Assembly (NCBI GenBank): GCA_963781665.1
Contig: CAWAGA010000002.1
Span: 2,542,001 to 2,606,000, forward strand
Length of the DNA: 64,000 nucleotides
Reading direction: 5' to 3'
From: JAJYIW01 sp963781665
GTDB taxonomy: Bacteria; Chloroflexota; Anaerolineae; Anaerolineales; Anaerolineaceae
Position 1 is the stretch's first letter. Each line of letters starts with the position of its first letter. Below the pieces are notes generated by a model. That model was not told the DNA's origin and ran no database searches. It saw nothing but the letters and a program-made list of their open reading frames with translations. Below, piece by piece: positions 1 to 9,053 of this stretch. A program made the position numbers and the translations under genes.

Positions 1-110
1 TCCCCAACCACAATCGGCAGTCTCAATCGTTTGAAGCGCGATAAGATCACCGGTACGATAAAGGCCAGGAAAACAATGATCAATAGTGAACTGAAATGAC
101 CGTTTGGCAT
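1..110 (-). CDS. Cation/proton antiporter, N-terminal part (runs off the left edge)
   Basis: The ATG is at 110-108 and the frame is open to the window edge, giving 36 residues. They form one hydrophobic helix followed by a basic turn and LRLPIVVG. That pattern is typical of the first helix of CPA2-type (KefB-like) sodium or potassium/proton antiporters, where it continues into a Gly-rich second helix. The protein would sit in the membrane and exchange monovalent cations for protons. The family call rests on a short stretch, so it is moderate. The rest of the gene lies outside the window. Confidence 0.6.
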   Translation of the reverse strand, partial: MPNGHFSSLLIIVFLAFIVPVILSRFKRLRLPIVVG

Positions 111-227
111 TTTTAATTTTATGTCCAGGATTTATTCAAAAGTGTAAAAATTAGAATAAGATAATCCGGTGATGGTGCGTTTTTACCAGGCAGACCCGGA
201 TAGGCTTATTGGCAGATTGGGGCGGGC

Positions 228-557
228 TCAAGGCACACTTCCTTTGCACAAGGTATCCGCAGCGTAAATTGTGTTCCGCCATCCGGTCGGGGTGACGCTG
301 GGAAATAATCTTGCCCAGATCAGGCCGGCCGTCGAAATCGTGGTAACCACCATCTGTGGAATGCAGGTCCAATGGCCTCGAGGTAAAGAGGATGGCAGGA
401 AAAAGGGGAAGCCGAAAATGACCAGCAAGACAACCGTGAAGATGTAGTCGTTCATGCTCGCCAGGTTATTGACACCCATCGCTGCGATCACCGTAAATGG
501 CAGGCTTGCAGGGACAAGGCGGTAATCTTGTTGTTTTCTCAATTTGAGAATAATCAT
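228..557 (-). pseudogene. Possible C-terminal remnant of a cation/proton antiporter
   Basis: The reading frame has about 60 N-terminal residues that look like the end of a CPA1-type antiporter membrane domain: an ASLPFT segment, then MNDYIFTVVLL, a hydrophobic helix. After about residue 60 the translation becomes non-hydrophobic and unlike any family I recognise, so the reading frame is probably lost there. It lies on the same strand as the antiporter start at the left edge. I read it as a decayed fragment, not a working gene. It could also be a small unknown membrane protein. Confidence 0.3.
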
Positions 558-673
558 CGGATTGATTTTACACTTTTAATTCTTAAAGCGAAAGCGCTAT
601 AAAGTGGTGCCCCAGAAGGGCAATAAAATCCCGACGTTTGGAAGGGTGGCCTGAAGACCAAGCCCGCGAACGG

Positions 674-805
674 TCACCTCCTGAAAACCGTTTCGAGATT
701 GGCGTCTATTATCGTCAAGGCCGTAATCCGCGCAATGATCTTGCCATGATCGATGATGGCGATCTGGTGGCAAAGACGCTCAGCCTCTTCCTTATGGTCA
801 TATAA
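674..805 (-). pseudogene. Fragment of an ABC transporter ATPase (C-terminal part)
   Basis: The minus strand encodes a stretch matching the region after Walker B in ABC-2-type ATPases: EEAERLCHQIAIIDHGKIIA, preceded by a degraded version of the usual TTHYMEEAE. It ends shortly after an LETVF motif with a TGA at 676-674. Walker A, the signature and Walker B are all absent upstream, so this is a fossil. It resembles the ATPases of the intact exporter at 4.8-9.0 kb only at family level. Confidence 0.6.
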
Positions 806-1040
806 CGTTCTTGGAGCCCTATCAAAATGGAGTTAAGAATTGGCTTTCCAGCATGCTATAATCCAGAGTAGTTGTTCCTGAAAGTGTCTACAACTTATTC
901 CTCCATCGACTGACATCTGCTTTAAAATCGTCATCCTGCTTTTCTGGGATATCTGGCAAATTGGAATGGTACTTGCACCGACAGGTCTGGTACTCAAAAA
1001 TATCTGCTTCGCGTGTATTTTGGAACATCCAGGATTGTCC

Positions 1041-4001
1041 ATGTCTCTTAAACTAGGCATCTATATAAAAATTGCAGTGATTTTAGTCATATTGGTAGGT
1101 TGTGCCCCGGTCGATTCCGCCAGCCTGGCTGCCCCTGCTCTGCAGAAAGAATCTCCATCACTTTCGTCAATTTCTCAGGCAGAAGTAAACGATTTCCATC
1201 TATTAACGCCAGATAAGGGCTGGCTGCTCCTGGCAGATAGCCTGTATTGGACCGCAGATGGGGGAAAATCGTGGCAGGATATTACCCCTCCCAGGCCCGC
1301 TGGGGCATCTATCCAGGCCATCACTTTCCTGGATGAACAAATCGGTTTCGCCGTCATCACTGGTCAGGACGATACAGGGTTTCCGACCTACAGCCTGGCG
1401 CGCACATCCGACGGCGGTGTTAACTGGCAGGTCTCCCAACTACCATTGTTCGAATCCGGTGATCCTGGCGCGCTGCCAGCATCGGTTTACATGGATTTTC
1501 TCGATCCCCTCACGGGCTGGATCACGGTTAAGACCGCCACCAGCGCCGTTTTTAGTCTGGGTGAATTATTCGGCACTGTGGATGGCGGTAAGACCTGGAC
1601 CCGTCTGGATATTCCCTTTGGCGGGCCGGTGTATTTTGTTACACCTCTCACGGGTTGGATTGCAGGCGGCCCGACCGGCGATCAGCTTTACCTTACCCAG
1701 GATGGTGGCCAATCCTGGGTATCTCAGGCCCTACCGGCTCCTGTTGATACAGTATTTCTTTACCAGCTCCCTTCTTTTACTGATGAGCAGCATGGCTCGC
1801 TGCCTGTAGGAGTGAACGATCCTTCCGGCAGCCGGGTGGATTTCTACATTACTGCGGATGGAGGCCAGACCTGGCAGGTTTCGTCCTCGGCTGTCCTCAG
1901 CCAGGCAGTATCATCGGAAGCGCTCCCGCCTTTGAGTATTCAAGCAAATGGCGATTGGATCCTGGTTGATCTGCAAGCTCCGGCGATTTTGACCTCGCAG
2001 AACGGCGTTCAGTCCTCTACTCCAATACCTTCCGGATCTCTGGCTGAGGGAATCACAGCTCTGGATATGGTCGGCAGCTCTTATGGTTGGGCTCGTTATG
2101 ATAAAGGCAACTGCCAGCCTGCTCCCGACGATGCCCTCACCTGCCAGTCTGAGGCCGGTCTGCTGGCAACGAGCGACGGCGGCAGCACCTGGTCCTTCCT
2201 GGCGTTGCCCGGGGCTCAAAGCAAGGGCCTGCTGTCAAACAACACCATGACGGTAACCGGGCATGGCTTCAACTCTTGCACTGCGCCTACCCTCTCCCAG
2301 ATGCAGGCCTGGATCGACCACAGCCCGTACCGCTACTGGAACCTGTATATCGGCGGCTCCAGCCTGTATTCCGGGTGTGGATCATTATCGGCGTCATATA
2401 TCTCCATGCTCAACAGCCAGGGGTGGAAGTTCATCGTCACCTGGGCTGGAGTTCAGGCGGCTTGTTTCAAAGGCACCCATCTGATGAGCTTTGACCCGGC
2501 CGTCGCCTACAATCAGGGGGTCAGCGAAGCCGACCAGGCCATTGAGCGGGCGGCTAACCTCCAGCTTACTCTGGTGGATAAGACCGGTGCAGTGATTTAC
2601 TATGACCTTGAAGCTTATGATACGACCAATGCTGCCTGCCAGGCTGCAGCCGAATCGTTTGTTTCGGGCTGGAGCGCCAGGTTGAAATCCAGGGGCATCC
2701 AGGCTGGAGTTTACAGCACCCGTTATGCCCTGAACCATTTCGCAACCATCGCAACAGTACCGGATGTGGTCTGGATTGCTTCGTATAGCTATTCGACCTT
2801 TACCAGCAGCGCCTCAGTCTGGGATATCCCCGGCCTATCGAATGATTATTGGGTCGACCACCAACGCTTACGCCAGTATGCCGGTGGGCATAATGAAACC
2901 TGGGGTAATGTCACGATAAATATCAATTCTGATGTTGCCGATGGCGTGGTTCTAAACATGGGCGGCCCCCCCGTTGCCCAATTATCCGCCCCGACCGATA
3001 ATACCTGGATAGGCCCAGGCCAAACGATCTCGGCGACGGTCAAGCAGCTGGACCCATCATTTGCGATCACGAAGGTAGAATTCCAATGGCACGATGCTAA
3101 CTGGCTAACTTCCAGCTGGCAACCCCTGGGAACGGATACGAACGGAAGTGACGGTTGGAGCGTTCCATTCACCGCTTCAGCCAGCATGTGTAACCAGCAA
3201 GGTCTGGCTATTTATGCCACGGTTTATAACTCGGCGAATGCCCATTCCTCCGTTGGGGTTTGGAACCTGGGGGTCGACTGCCGTCCACCGATCGCTTCGG
3301 TACTGACCTCTCCCGCCTACGTAAGCGGAAGCCCCTTCCGTGATTTCCTGGTGAAATGGTCAGGCACTGATGCTGAAACCGGCCTCGCCAGTTACGACGT
3401 TCAATATAAGGATGGGTCGGGCGGCGTTTGGACAGATTTGCTGACCTCAACGACCACCACGAGTTTCGATTTTCCCGGCAGCTGGACCCATACTTATTAT
3501 TTCCGCATCCGGGCCCGTGATATTTTTGGCAACCTGGGTGCATGGACAACCAACGACATCCATTATACAGTTCCACCTGCCAACTGCACTTTGCCGCCAG
3601 ACAGCTACGAAGCGGATAATTCCGCGGCAGCTGCCAAAGCGGTGACAGTCGATGGCCCGGCTTATGCCCATAATTTCGATCAAGAAGGGGATGCTGATTG
3701 GATTAAATTCAGTGTACCTGGAATGACTGCCGTGAGCATCACCACGACCAACACCGGTGGGTTGGGGGATACTGTCCTCTACCTTTACGCCAAAGATGGG
3801 AAGACTCTGCTAGCTTCCAACGACGATTACCCCAGTCAGGGTCTGGGTTCACGTATTGCCCGTGGATTTGCTACATCAGGTACGTATTACGCCAAGGTTG
3901 TGCATTACGACCGCTATGCTTCCGGGTGCAAAACCCAATACAGCCTGCAAATCGTTACGATTCCAAGTTATTGGGTGATCCTTCCTTTGATCCAGCGTTG
4001 A
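1041..4001 (+). CDS. Large secreted lipoprotein: YCF48-like propeller, DUF1906 glycoside-hydrolase-like domain, pre-peptidase domain
   Basis: This 986-residue protein starts at ATG 1041, behind AGGA six bases upstream; an earlier ATG at 966 would put 25 residues in front of the signal. It has a lipoprotein signal ending LVGC. Residues about 45-395 hold repeated DGGxTW motifs of YCF48/BNR-type beta-propeller blades. Residues about 400-640 match DUF1906 (Rv2525c-like, TIM-barrel glycoside-hydrolase-like): AWID, YIGG, and a YYDLEAYD acidic motif. Ig-like segments follow, then a bacterial pre-peptidase C-terminal domain (about 850-975). The C-terminus ends in LPLIQR, a tail I associate with exported Chloroflexota proteins. 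It is probably displayed on the cell surface and may act on or bind cell-wall glycan. The substrate is unknown. Confidence 0.8.
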   Translation: MSLKLGIYIKIAVILVILVGCAPVDSASLAAPALQKESPSLSSISQAEVNDFHLLTPDKGWLLLADSLYWTADGGKSWQDITPPRPAGASIQAITFLDEQIGFAVITGQDDTGFPTYSLARTSDGGVNWQVSQLPLFESGDPGALPASVYMDFLDPLTGWITVKTATSAVFSLGELFGTVDGGKTWTRLDIPFGGPVYFVTPLTGWIAGGPTGDQLYLTQDGGQSWVSQALPAPVDTVFLYQLPSFTDEQHGSLPVGVNDPSGSRVDFYITADGGQTWQVSSSAVLSQAVSSEALPPLSIQANGDWILVDLQAPAILTSQNGVQSSTPIPSGSLAEGITALDMVGSSYGWARYDKGNCQPAPDDALTCQSEAGLLATSDGGSTWSFLALPGAQSKGLLSNNTMTVTGHGFNSCTAPTLSQMQAWIDHSPYRYWNLYIGGSSLYSGCGSLSASYISMLNSQGWKFIVTWAGVQAACFKGTHLMSFDPAVAYNQGVSEADQAIERAANLQLTLVDKTGAVIYYDLEAYDTTNAACQAAAESFVSGWSARLKSRGIQAGVYSTRYALNHFATIATVPDVVWIASYSYSTFTSSASVWDIPGLSNDYWVDHQRLRQYAGGHNETWGNVTININSDVADGVVLNMGGPPVAQLSAPTDNTWIGPGQTISATVKQLDPSFAITKVEFQWHDANWLTSSWQPLGTDTNGSDGWSVPFTASASMCNQQGLAIYATVYNSANAHSSVGVWNLGVDCRPPIASVLTSPAYVSGSPFRDFLVKWSGTDAETGLASYDVQYKDGSGGVWTDLLTSTTTTSFDFPGSWTHTYYFRIRARDIFGNLGAWTTNDIHYTVPPANCTLPPDSYEADNSAAAAKAVTVDGPAYAHNFDQEGDADWIKFSVPGMTAVSITTTNTGGLGDTVLYLYAKDGKTLLASNDDYPSQGLGSRIARGFATSGTYYAKVVHYDRYASGCKTQYSLQIVTIPSYWVILPLIQR

Positions 4002-4050
4002 CAATTTCGATTATTTGACCTCATCTACAGCCAGCCGCTCACCCAGGTTA

Positions 4051-4079
4051 TTGACAAACCATTTCCTTTGATGTATGAT
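4051..4079 (+). promoter_or_regulatory. Sigma-70-type promoter of the tetR gene
   Basis: TTGACA (4051-4056), a 17-base spacer and TATGAT (4074-4079). It lies directly upstream of the palindromic operator and 40 bases before the regulator start, an arrangement that suggests autorepression. Confidence 0.7.
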
Positions 4080-4109
4080 TATAAATAACTGACCGGTCAG
4101 TTATTTATA
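4080..4109. promoter_or_regulatory. 30-bp perfect palindrome, TetR operator
   Basis: A perfect inverted repeat centred on CTGACC/GGTCAG with AT-rich flanks, sitting just after the -10 box and just before the tetR start. The core recurs imperfectly at 4747-4766 in front of the exporter genes, so both transcription units are probably controlled by the same protein. Confidence 0.8.
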
Positions 4110-4119
4110 TGGAGCAATT

Positions 4120-4728
4120 ATGTCGCCTCGCCCAGATGTAAGTGAAGAGAGGAAATCGCAAATCCTCAACGCGGCAGAATCGGTTTTTGCTGAAAAAGGC
4201 TTCGATGATGCGCGCATGGACGATATTGCTGATGAGACCGGCCTGAGCAAAGGGACGCTTTATTTATATTTCAAAAGCAAAAACGACCTGATTATTGCCA
4301 TCCTTGACCGTCTTTTCCAGCGGGAGTTCAAAGAGATGGAAGCGCTGAAGGGCGAAGATCTCAATGCCGTTGACGCTATTTGGAAATTCTCCCACCTGAT
4401 TACCAGCGACATTATTGCCATCCTCCGCCTGATTCCGATCGTTTACGAGTTCTTATCGCTGGCGTTCCGTAACAAATACGTCCATTATGCGCTCAAAACC
4501 TACCTTAACCGTTATCTAGATATCCTTACCACGTTGGTACAGCGCGGCATTGACGCTGGTGAAATCAGGCCGGTCGATCCCCGCGATGTGGCTGTTGCTA
4601 CTGGAGCGATCGTCGAAGGGACGCTGTTATTGTGGGTTTACGATAAATCGACCATCGATCCAGAACGACACATTAATTCCGGCATCCAACTGCTGTTGGA
4701 AGGTATCCTTGTAAAGCGTCCTGAATAA
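4120..4728 (+). CDS. TetR/AcrR family transcriptional regulator
   Basis: This 202-residue protein has a canonical N-terminal TetR helix-turn-helix at about 10-57 (ILNAAESVFAEKGF, then DIADETGLSKGTLYLYFKSK). The helical C-terminal domain would bind a ligand or dimerise. It starts at ATG 4120, just after its own palindromic operator. A second operator copy lies between this gene and the ABC exporter at 4805. The likely role is repressor of itself and of the exporter, relieved by a toxic substrate. The ligand cannot be told from the sequence. Confidence 0.9.
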   Translation: MSPRPDVSEERKSQILNAAESVFAEKGFDDARMDDIADETGLSKGTLYLYFKSKNDLIIAILDRLFQREFKEMEALKGEDLNAVDAIWKFSHLITSDIIAILRLIPIVYEFLSLAFRNKYVHYALKTYLNRYLDILTTLVQRGIDAGEIRPVDPRDVAVATGAIVEGTLLLWVYDKSTIDPERHINSGIQLLLEGILVKRPE

Positions 4729-4746
4729 AATTTTTTAGATATTTAT

Positions 4747-4766
4747 ATGACTGACTGGTCAGTTAT
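4747..4766. promoter_or_regulatory. Second TetR operator copy, upstream of the ABC exporter
   Basis: A 20-base imperfect palindrome with one exact half site, GGTCAGTTAT, shared with the 4080-4109 operator, and two mismatches in the other half. It lies 38 bases upstream of the first exporter gene. Confidence 0.65.
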
Positions 4767-4804
4767 GTATCTACTATCAAGATTGATCGCAAAGGTGGTC
4801 TCGC

Positions 4805-5749
4805 ATGGAAAACACCCCAGTTATTAAAACACACGATCTTGGCCGTTTTTTCAAGAAGATCCGTGCAGTAGACCACCTGGACCTGGCAATCTACCCAGGG
4901 GAGCTGTTTGGATTGATCGGCCCCGATGGCGCAGGCAAAACTACGACCCTTCGCTTATTGGCAGGGCTGCTGGACATTAGCCAGGGCGAGGCTTCGCTTC
5001 TGGGCCGTGACCTCCGCCGCCAGGCAGAGGCAATCAAGCCACATGTGGGGTATATGGCCCAGCAATTCAGCCTTTACGCCGAATTAACCGTGGTCGAAAA
5101 TCTGCGCTTCTTTGCGGAGCTGTTCGATGTCTCTCGGCGAGATCTGGCTGACCGGTCTGAACGATTGCTGAATTTTGCCGGCCTGGCGAATTTCAAGAAC
5201 CGGCGTGCTTCCCAGCTTTCCGGCGGTATGCAAAAAAAATTGGCGCTGGCCTGCACGCTGGTGCACCAACCTGAAATCCTCCTGCTAGACGAACCGACCA
5301 CCGGTGTGGACCCCGTTTCACGGCGTGAATTCTGGAACATCCTCACCGAGCTTCACATCCAGGGTACGACCATTGTCGTCAGCACGCCATACATGGATGA
5401 AGCTGATCGCTGTTCTCGGGTGGGATTAATGTATGCCGGCCGGTTGATCGTTTGTGATACCCCGCCCAATATCCACCAGAGCCTTGCCGGGGAAGTGATC
5501 GAGTTGCAGCCCGTCGACTGGCGCGCAGCTCGCAGCTTGCTCGCAGTCCAGCCCGGTGTTCGCGAGGTCCAGACTTACGGTGAATCGCTCCATCTGCTGG
5601 TCGATGAAGGCAACAAACGAATGCCCGAGATTGATGCTGCCCTATCGGCTGCTCATTTGGGTTACCATGGCATGCGCATCACTCCACCCCGGATGGAGGA
5701 AGCTTTCATCTCTCTGATCCAAGAATTAGAAGCGAAAAACGTTCGATAG
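4805..5749 (+). CDS. ABC-2 type exporter, ATP-binding protein (first)
   Basis: This is a 314-residue ABC ATPase. Walker A is GPDGAGKTT at 39-47, the signature LSGGMQKK begins at 138, Walker B contains Asp162-Glu163, and the Q-loop sits in the HVGYMAQQFSLY region. The C-terminal about 80 residues are the extension typical of YbhF/CcmA-like drug exporter ATPases. It is the first gene of a four-gene run (ATPase, permease, permease, ATPase) with gaps of only 3-11 bases. With the TetR regulator upstream, efflux of a toxic compound is the likely role. The switch His after Walker B is replaced: STPYMDEAD instead of TTHYMDEAE. This may leave this site catalytically weak and the second ATPase as the active partner. 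Confidence 0.9.
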   Translation: MENTPVIKTHDLGRFFKKIRAVDHLDLAIYPGELFGLIGPDGAGKTTTLRLLAGLLDISQGEASLLGRDLRRQAEAIKPHVGYMAQQFSLYAELTVVENLRFFAELFDVSRRDLADRSERLLNFAGLANFKNRRASQLSGGMQKKLALACTLVHQPEILLLDEPTTGVDPVSRREFWNILTELHIQGTTIVVSTPYMDEADRCSRVGLMYAGRLIVCDTPPNIHQSLAGEVIELQPVDWRAARSLLAVQPGVREVQTYGESLHLLVDEGNKRMPEIDAALSAAHLGYHGMRITPPRMEEAFISLIQELEAKNVR

Positions 5750-5759
5750 GAAAAACAAA

Positions 5760-6893
5760 ATGTCATTTCGACACATCTGGGCGGTAACCCGAAAAGAATT
5801 TGACCACATTGTCCGCGACCGGAGCACGTTGGTTTTGGTGTTATTTACACCCACTTTGGTTCTTTTATTGATGGCTTATGCGCTGACCGTAGACGTCCAT
5901 AACGTTCCTATCGCTGTATTGGATCTGGATCAAAGCCAGGCCTCGAAGGATTTTATCCAGCAAATCACTGCTGGGCAGGATCTGTCCTTATATGCAACCG
6001 CAGTCAACATGAGCGAAATTGACTCCATGCTTACCCGCGGCCAGATTAAAGCCGCAGTCATCATCTCCTCTGGTTTTGCCGATCAGGTCCAAAGCTTGCG
6101 CGGCATCCCCGTTCAGATTATTATCGATGGCACTGAGCCTAACAGCGGTAACTTTGCGGTGGACCACATTACCCAACGAGTGGAACAGTTTGCTACCCAG
6201 GCCTTGGATGCCCAATTCAGCGCGGCCGGTATCTCGATGCAAGCTCTGACCCCATTGAACGTGTCAATTCAGACCTGGTATAACCCTGACCTGAAGCCGC
6301 GCAACGACGTCATTCCCGGGCTCATCTCGATGGTGCTGGGCTTTCCGGCCCTTTCGGTGGCCTTGACCATGGCTCACGAACGAGAACACGGCACTCTGGA
6401 ACAGCTACTGTCCACACCGATCGGTCGGGCTGAATTACTGTTGGGGAAGATCCTCCCCTACATCCTGGTTGGGCTGTTCAATGTTATCTTGATCCCTACC
6501 CTGGCGATCGCCTGGTTCCACCTCATTTTCAATGGGAGCTTCCTGTTGTTTTTTGGCCTTTCGGCGATCTTTTTGTTCTCGGTATTGAGCATGGGAATCG
6601 TTGTCGGGGTGTTGATGCGTACTCAGGCTGCGGCACTGGCGCTGTCTTTCCTGGTGATCTTTTTCCCAGGTTTCTTCCTGACTGGCATCTTTTTCCCACT
6701 GGCTTCGATGCCGCAGGAAATCCGACTTGAAGCGATGATGCTCCCCGGAACTCACTATGCGATTATCACCCGCGGCATCTTTTTACCGGGAGTCGGGATG
6801 AATGTACTCTGGCCGTATGCGGTTGTTATGGCCGTGCTGGGGATCGCATTTACCGGCCTGGCGGCCTTTTTCTTCCGAAAGAAGTTGGGGTGA
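5760..6893 (+). CDS. ABC-2 type exporter, permease (first)
   Basis: This 377-residue membrane protein has the ABC-2 permease layout. There is an N-terminal helix (about 20-45), a large extracytoplasmic domain (about 50-175), and five or six helices at the C-terminal half around the EREHGTLEQLLSTPI motif (about 205-220). It resembles the YbhS/YbhR family. It starts 10 bases after the preceding ATPase and ends 3 bases before the second permease. The two permeases probably form a heterodimeric channel. Confidence 0.88.
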   Translation: MSFRHIWAVTRKEFDHIVRDRSTLVLVLFTPTLVLLLMAYALTVDVHNVPIAVLDLDQSQASKDFIQQITAGQDLSLYATAVNMSEIDSMLTRGQIKAAVIISSGFADQVQSLRGIPVQIIIDGTEPNSGNFAVDHITQRVEQFATQALDAQFSAAGISMQALTPLNVSIQTWYNPDLKPRNDVIPGLISMVLGFPALSVALTMAHEREHGTLEQLLSTPIGRAELLLGKILPYILVGLFNVILIPTLAIAWFHLIFNGSFLLFFGLSAIFLFSVLSMGIVVGVLMRTQAAALALSFLVIFFPGFFLTGIFFPLASMPQEIRLEAMMLPGTHYAIITRGIFLPGVGMNVLWPYAVVMAVLGIAFTGLAAFFFRKKLG

Positions 6894-6896
6894 GAT

Positions 6897-8021
6897 ATGT
6901 TTAGACGGATATGGTCTCTTGCTATCAAGGAGTTCATTCATTTACGCCGTGACTGGTGGCTGCCGGCTTTCATGCTGGTCGGCGGCGCCATGGAACTGCT
7001 TCTAGTAGGTTGGGCAACCTCGCGACCGATCACCAACCTGCCGATTATGGTCTTCGATCAGAGCCAGAGTCCAGCCAGCCGAGCTCTGGTTACCGCCCTG
7101 GAAAACACTGGAACGTTTCAAGTCCCGCAGTCAGTCGATGATATGGCCGCGATTCAGACAGCTATGGAGAAAGGGCAGATCAACGCGGCCCTGATCATCC
7201 CACCGGATTACGGCGAGCAAATGGCTTCTGCCACCGGCCGCCCAAGCCTTTCCGTGATACTAAACGGCGCAGAAAGCACCCCGGCTCTGGCTGCCCAGCG
7301 CGCCATCCAGGGTTTGGCACAGACGATCGATCAACGCCTCGTGGTCCAACGCCTGGGAATAGATCCCAGCCAGCTTTCCGGTTTCATTCCCAGCACGTTG
7401 GTCTGGTTCAACGAGAACCTGAGCGAAGCCTGGTATACCGTCCCGGCTGAGTTGGGCCTGATGTTGGAGTTCACGGTGCTACTTTTTGCCGCGCTGGCAT
7501 TTTCCCGCGAGCGTGAGCTGGGTACTCTCGAACAGCTGCTGGTAATGCCGTTCTCTTCCCTTGAGATCATGATTGGAAAGGCTATCCCCGTGGTCCTGGT
7601 AGGCTTCAGCGACTTTCTATTGATGCTGGCTATGGTCCATTTTGCCTTCGGAGTGCCGGTACGCGGTTCTTTGGTATTGCTGATAGGTCTGGCATTGGTT
7701 TATTTATTGGTCGAGTTGGGAAAGGGTATGATCGTTTCGGTGATATCCCGTTCACAGCATCAGGCATTTTTGCTGGTGCTGTTGGTCGGAATGGTCGACT
7801 TTTTATTCACCGGTTATGCTGCGCCGGTTGAAGGCATGCCCCAGGTCTTGCAGTACATTGCCAATATCGTCCCGGCTCATCATTGGTTGACCATCCTGCG
7901 CGGCGTCTTATTAAAAGGCGCTGGTATTAATGTACTTTGGCCCAATATCCTGGCCCTGGTTGCCCTGGGATTGGTGATTGGTCTTTTTTCCTGGCGGTTT
8001 GTGCGCCGGGCACTGGATTAA
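6897..8021 (+). CDS. ABC-2 type exporter, permease (second)
   Basis: This 374-residue paralogue of the preceding permease has the same layout: one N-terminal helix, an extracytoplasmic domain of about 150 residues, the cytoplasmic motif ERELGTLEQLLVMPF and a cluster of C-terminal helices. The hallmark LKGAGINVLWPN near the C-terminus is also found in the first permease as LPGVGMNVLWPY, so the pair arose by duplication. It is followed after 4 bases by the second ATPase. Confidence 0.88.
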   Translation: MFRRIWSLAIKEFIHLRRDWWLPAFMLVGGAMELLLVGWATSRPITNLPIMVFDQSQSPASRALVTALENTGTFQVPQSVDDMAAIQTAMEKGQINAALIIPPDYGEQMASATGRPSLSVILNGAESTPALAAQRAIQGLAQTIDQRLVVQRLGIDPSQLSGFIPSTLVWFNENLSEAWYTVPAELGLMLEFTVLLFAALAFSRERELGTLEQLLVMPFSSLEIMIGKAIPVVLVGFSDFLLMLAMVHFAFGVPVRGSLVLLIGLALVYLLVELGKGMIVSVISRSQHQAFLLVLLVGMVDFLFTGYAAPVEGMPQVLQYIANIVPAHHWLTILRGVLLKGAGINVLWPNILALVALGLVIGLFSWRFVRRALD

Positions 8022-8025
8022 AGCT

Positions 8026-8970
8026 ATGGACAAAAATACGTCTGCAATTAGCGTTCGCAATTTGACCAAACGGTTTGGCAATTTTAGCGCCGTGGATGGG
8101 ATTGAATTTGACGTAAATCGAGGCGAAATCTTTGGCTTCCTGGGCCCAAATGGATCCGGAAAAACGACCACCATCCGCATGCTGCTTGGTTTGATTAAAC
8201 CGTCTGCTGGCTCCGTCATGGTGCTTGGGATGGATGTGGCTCGCAATGCACAAAAGATTCGCCCGCAGGTCGGGTATATGTCCCAACGTTTCAGCCTGTA
8301 CAACGACCTGACCGTGATGCAAAACTTGAATTTCTACGGTGCAGCTTATGGCGTCTCCGAAGGCGCTCTCACAGCCCGGATAGATGAGGTCTTATCCCAA
8401 TCTGGATTGCAGGGACGCCAAAACACAAAGACCAGGGACCTTTCGGGTGGTTGGCGCCAAAGGTTGGCACTTAATGCCTGTATTTTGCACCGGCCACAGA
8501 TCCTCTTCCTGGATGAACCCACCGCCGGGGTTGATCCGCTCTCGCGGCGGGCATTCTGGGACTTGCTTTACCAGCTGGCAGCCGAAGGTGTTACCGTGTT
8601 CGTGACGACCCATTACATGGACGAAGCTGAACACTGCCATCGACTGGCATTCATTCAACGCGGAAAAATCATTGCCTCTGGCCGTCCGTCTGAGATTAAG
8701 GCCAGCGTGATGGGCGGACAGGTGCTCGAACTTGCTCCTTCTGAAGCGGTCCAGGCGATCAAGGTATTGCGTTCTCTCAAGGCATCCGGCGAAATCCCTA
8801 TTCGCTCTGTCGAGCTGTATGGTTCCCTCGTCCACGTAATTGCGCCTGAGATCGAGCGGCTCAAGCCGCAAATTATCGCCGCTCTGCGCCAGTCAGCTGT
8901 AGAACCGGGTGATGCGTCCTTCATCGAACCTTCTTTGGAAGACGTTTTTATTGCTGCGATGAAAGAGTGA
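8026..8970 (+). CDS. ABC-2 type exporter, ATP-binding protein (second)
   Basis: This is a 314-residue ABC ATPase. I chose ATG 8026 because the upstream in-frame ATG lies inside the preceding permease gene. Walker A is GPNGSGKTT at about 40-48, the signature is LSGGWRQR, Walker B is ILFLDEPTAG and the switch motif is TTHYMDEAE with its His intact. The C-terminal extension ends SLEDVFIAAM, typical of YbhF-like drug exporters. It is the last gene of the exporter operon. Compared with the first ATPase it has the complete set of catalytic residues. Confidence 0.9.
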   Translation: MDKNTSAISVRNLTKRFGNFSAVDGIEFDVNRGEIFGFLGPNGSGKTTTIRMLLGLIKPSAGSVMVLGMDVARNAQKIRPQVGYMSQRFSLYNDLTVMQNLNFYGAAYGVSEGALTARIDEVLSQSGLQGRQNTKTRDLSGGWRQRLALNACILHRPQILFLDEPTAGVDPLSRRAFWDLLYQLAAEGVTVFVTTHYMDEAEHCHRLAFIQRGKIIASGRPSEIKASVMGGQVLELAPSEAVQAIKVLRSLKASGEIPIRSVELYGSLVHVIAPEIERLKPQIIAALRQSAVEPGDASFIEPSLEDVFIAAMKE

Positions 8971-8997
8971 AGCTGGAAATCTGGTATCCAGAATGTT

Positions 8998-9036
8998 ATA
9001 ATATTCCTGATTAGATATAATTTATCAGAATATTAT
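8998..9036. promoter_or_regulatory. Near-perfect AT-rich inverted repeat with -10 boxes upstream of the dioxygenase gene
   Basis: The arms ATAATATTCCTGAT and ATCAGAATATTAT (one-base bulge) flank TATAAT at 9016-9021. It lies between the exporter operon and the dioxygenase gene. It could be an operator covering the promoter or a weak terminator hairpin; there is no T-run after it. Confidence 0.45.
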
Positions 9037-9053
9037 TGAAGAGGATTACTAAG

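Noticed and set aside
8392..8871. Long antisense open frames inside the ABC exporter genes
   Set aside because: They mirror the coding bias of the real genes and show no family motifs.
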